64,000 nucleotides of DNA from Paenibacillus xylanexedens (lineage in GTDB: Bacteria > Bacillota > Bacilli > Paenibacillales > Paenibacillaceae). Made by a program: the position numbers and the translations under genes. Positions 62,238 through 64,000 of the stretch are shown here, piece by piece. Where the stretch lies: positions 372,001 to 436,000 of the forward strand of contig NZ_VEBF01000003.1 of the NCBI RefSeq assembly GCF_007676705.1, given 5' to 3'. Every line of letters starts with the position of its first letter. Position 1 is the first letter of the stretch. The notes beneath the pieces are model-generated. The model saw only the letters and a program-made list of their open reading frames with translations, searched no databases and was not told where the DNA came from.

Positions 62238-63476
62238 TTAACGCCGGTTCGCGACCTTGTCCCATTCTTTGTCGAGTGTATCTAGATAGTTGTCGATGTT
62301 TTGGTTCTGCAAAAAGGACTGTACGATGGAATTCAGCTGCACGGCAGCCGGTATATAGTGATCGGCAAAGTCAATGACCTTGCCCTGCTCAATGTATGGC
62401 ATCAATTCCTGTACGGCAGGATCATCCTGCTTCACGTCTTCTACCGCAGAGAACAGCGTCTGTTCGTCAATGTATCTTCCGATATTTTCAGGATCTAACA
62501 GAAACGCAATAAACGTCTCTGCCTGCTCGCGATTAGGCGTGTCCGCTGCAATGGTAAACAGGGAGTCGATCCCGTTCACCAGCTTGATCTCGCTTGCATC
62601 GTTGCCCGTTGGGAATGGGAAGAAACCGATGTCAACATTCGGGTTCGCTTTGCGAATCTCCGAGATGGCCCAGGTTCCCTGGATGTACATGAAGGCTTCA
62701 CCGTTAGCAAAAGCACGGTTACCATCCGAATAGGCTTTACCAAAGTTATCGCCGTGACCGTACTTCATGAGTTCCAGCTGCTTCTCAGCTACTTCGCGGT
62801 ATTCCTCCTTGAACGTCACTTTGTTATCGCGCCGCTCTTGGTAGAAATCAATACCGACCAGATTGGAGCCAAGTGCATTGAAGGGCAGGCTCGTCTGCCA
62901 GTCATCCTTGTATGTGAAGTAAAATGGAATCTCACCTGCATCTTTAATCTTTTGGGCGGTCGCGATAAGTTCATCCCACGTCTTGGGCACGTCCAATCCC
63001 ATTTCCTTAAACAGCGTTTTGTTGTACATGATGCCGTTTGCATTAGTCGCGTAAGGAATACCTGTCACTTCATCCATGCCTGTGAGATCCTTCAGCATTT
63101 GTATGTAGTTCGGATCAATCGTCTGGAGTAATGAACTGTCCGTCAAATTGGTGAAAATATCACTCTGAGCCAAAATGGAGTAGGTGTCGGTTGCCCCCAT
63201 GGCCATAATATCCGGGATATCATTTTTGACGACACGCGTCTTCAATACCGTCTCTGCATCGGGCGGATTCACCTGTGTCACCTGAATATCGTCATGCTCC
63301 GCGTTGAACGTCTTTATCAATTCATCAAAGGTTGTTTTGGCTTCAGGTTTGTTCTGGAAAAATTCAATCTGCACTTTGCCATTCGCACTATCCCCACTGG
63401 TACAGGAAGATAGAAGTACAGCCATCATTCCACACAGCAACATTGTCCCGAGAGCCTTGGTAAGCGTTGTTCTCAT
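62238..63476 (-). CDS. Sugar-binding lipoprotein, importer 3
   Basis: 412 residues. Signal peptide with lipobox VLLSSC (Cys25). Family-1 solute-binding protein: VQIEFFQNKPEAKTTFDELI, IPYATNANGIMYNKTLFKEM and FANGEAFMYIQGTWAISEIR. GGGAGGTACAAC precedes the ATG. First gene of importer 3. A full-length copy of the repeated leader element lies 35 nt upstream in the same orientation. The substrate is probably an oligosaccharide; there is no ATPase in the operon. Confidence 0.93.
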   Translation of the reverse strand: MRTTLTKALGTMLLCGMMAVLLSSCTSGDSANGKVQIEFFQNKPEAKTTFDELIKTFNAEHDDIQVTQVNPPDAETVLKTRVVKNDIPDIMAMGATDTYSILAQSDIFTNLTDSSLLQTIDPNYIQMLKDLTGMDEVTGIPYATNANGIMYNKTLFKEMGLDVPKTWDELIATAQKIKDAGEIPFYFTYKDDWQTSLPFNALGSNLVGIDFYQERRDNKVTFKEEYREVAEKQLELMKYGHGDNFGKAYSDGNRAFANGEAFMYIQGTWAISEIRKANPNVDIGFFPFPTGNDASEIKLVNGIDSLFTIAADTPNREQAETFIAFLLDPENIGRYIDEQTLFSAVEDVKQDDPAVQELMPYIEQGKVIDFADHYIPAAVQLNSIVQSFLQNQNIDNYLDTLDKEWDKVANRR

Positions 63477-63511
63477 GTTGTACCTCCCTCAGCTTAATAA
63501 ATTGAACTAAT

Positions 63512-63716
63512 GTGATTTACACGCTGTCACTCCGATTGCAGTACCATCTTCCGATCGTTGTTATCCCCAGATTTTTTCGATTCCCTTCCTCAAAGGGAAA
63601 ATCCGGTTTTAGCGTATGCTTTCGAAGCAGCTTTCTTTCAGAAAGCTTTTAGCTACGCTTCTTCAGATTGGTTCTGCACTCTCCGTGTTCGTGTATATCT
63701 TAGTTTCACTTTATAT
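63512..63716 (-). ncRNA. Candidate structured leader element, copy 3, upstream of importer 3
   Basis: On the minus strand it shares a 34-nt identical block with copy 2 (plus-strand coordinates 63656-63689), the AGCTTTC/GAAAGCT hairpin, GCGTA...TACGC closing pairs, the CCGGATTTT...AAAATCTGG hairpin and GATGGTACTGCAATCGGAGT. It ends 35 nt before the binding-protein start. Confidence 0.55.
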
Positions 63717-63876
63717 ACGTAAAGATTTACCCATTCAATTGGTGAAATAACCATTTGGTTAATCCTTCCAAACTAACTTCAATCTGAATGGATGATATAA
63801 GCCTTTATTATTTCTAAAACGGTTTCGGTAAAATTGAATCAAGGCAGTTCTTCCCATGACCCGAATCGGGCATAAC

Positions 63877-63906
63877 AAAAAGGACACTGGATGATATCCA
63901 ATGTCC
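63877..63906 (-). terminator. Terminator of a gene entering from the right edge
   Basis: On the minus strand GGACATTGGATATCATCCAGTGTCC forms a near-perfect hairpin, then TTTTTG. It lies about 50 nt after the stop of the partial frame at the edge. The 63717-63876 stretch holds AT-rich promoter-like DNA and no gene. Confidence 0.8.
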
Positions 63907-63956
63907 CTCATTTATTAAGCTTATATTTAGCCACTGTAACGTATTTATCCAACCTA

Positions 63957-64000
63957 TTACGAACGCTCAACCTTCGGCAAAGCATTGCGTAAACGCTTGG
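63957..64000 (-). CDS. C-terminal end of a gene cut by the window edge
   Basis: The last residues read KRLRNALPKVERS then TAA. Only about 14 codons are inside the window, so no family can be given. The terminator just downstream supports a real gene end here. Confidence 0.45.
   Translation of the reverse strand, partial: KRLRNALPKVERS

Noticed and set aside
63800..63835. cre/LacI-like half palindrome around AAACGGTTTCGG
   Set aside because: Three mismatches to the CcpA consensus and no second half-site; too weak to list as an operator.

Overview
The window looks like chromosomal DNA of a Paenibacillus-type, low-to-mid GC Gram-positive bacterium. Supporting signs are lipoteichoic-acid-synthase and TagO cell-wall genes, an S-layer-homology surface protein, a YesM/YesN-type two-component system next to sugar ABC importers that lack their own ATPase, a GlpP antiterminator, a cydABDC operon, strong AGGAGG ribosome binding sites and Rho-independent terminators between most units. 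I see no rRNA, tRNA, CRISPR array, transposase or replication origin. All family assignments come from reading motifs; no searches were run.

Layout. 1-8.4 kb: end of an LTA-synthase-like gene, a small lipoprotein, an operon of a nitrilase-fold amidohydrolase with two GNAT acetyltransferases, a LysR regulator divergent from a CidA/CidB-like pair, an AbrB-type regulator with an extra C-terminal HTH, and a divergent DoxX/HxlR pair. 8.5-14.7 kb: a Gfo/Idh/MocA dehydrogenase, then the glycerol regulon glpP-glpK-glpD (with terminator leaders before glpP and glpD) and ribA. 15-20 kb: a sugar ABC importer (binding protein plus two permeases) followed by gluconokinase gntK. 20-23.7 kb: a palindromic intergenic repeat cluster, a SnoaL-like protein with an ArsR regulator, an unrecognised 271-residue protein and tagO. 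23.7-30 kb: the cytochrome bd operon cydABDC. 30.4-34.7 kb: a translationally coupled glycan or surface-modification cluster (TPR-like protein, two glycosyltransferases, a methyltransferase). 35-42.5 kb: an MFS exporter with a winged-helix regulator, a TrpXYZ-like ABC importer, a SufR-like regulator and trhO. 42.9-50 kb: a 1210-residue SLH-anchored protein and a response regulator/kinase/lipoprotein operon. 50.3-51.6 kb: an AT-rich islet with a two-part SigO/RsoA-like sigma factor and a 109-residue unknown protein. 51.6-64 kb: an AraC regulator, a MATE exporter, and two sugar ABC importers flanking a YesM/YesN-type two-component system.

Most notable is a roughly 160-210 nt structured-looking element present three times (18181-18337, 21074-21282, and reversed at 63512-63716). 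Each copy sits just upstream of a gene and in that gene's orientation (gntK, an ArsR regulator, a sugar-binding lipoprotein). It shares long identical blocks and conserved hairpins with the other copies, as expected of a repeated cis-acting leader RNA or promoter-leader cassette. Secondary signals are an SOS-box-like palindrome at the predicted start of the split sigma-factor gene, matched operators flanking the ArsR unit, HxlR-type palindromes shared by doxX/hxlR and ribA, FNR/Rex-type boxes before cydA, and GlpP-type leader terminators.
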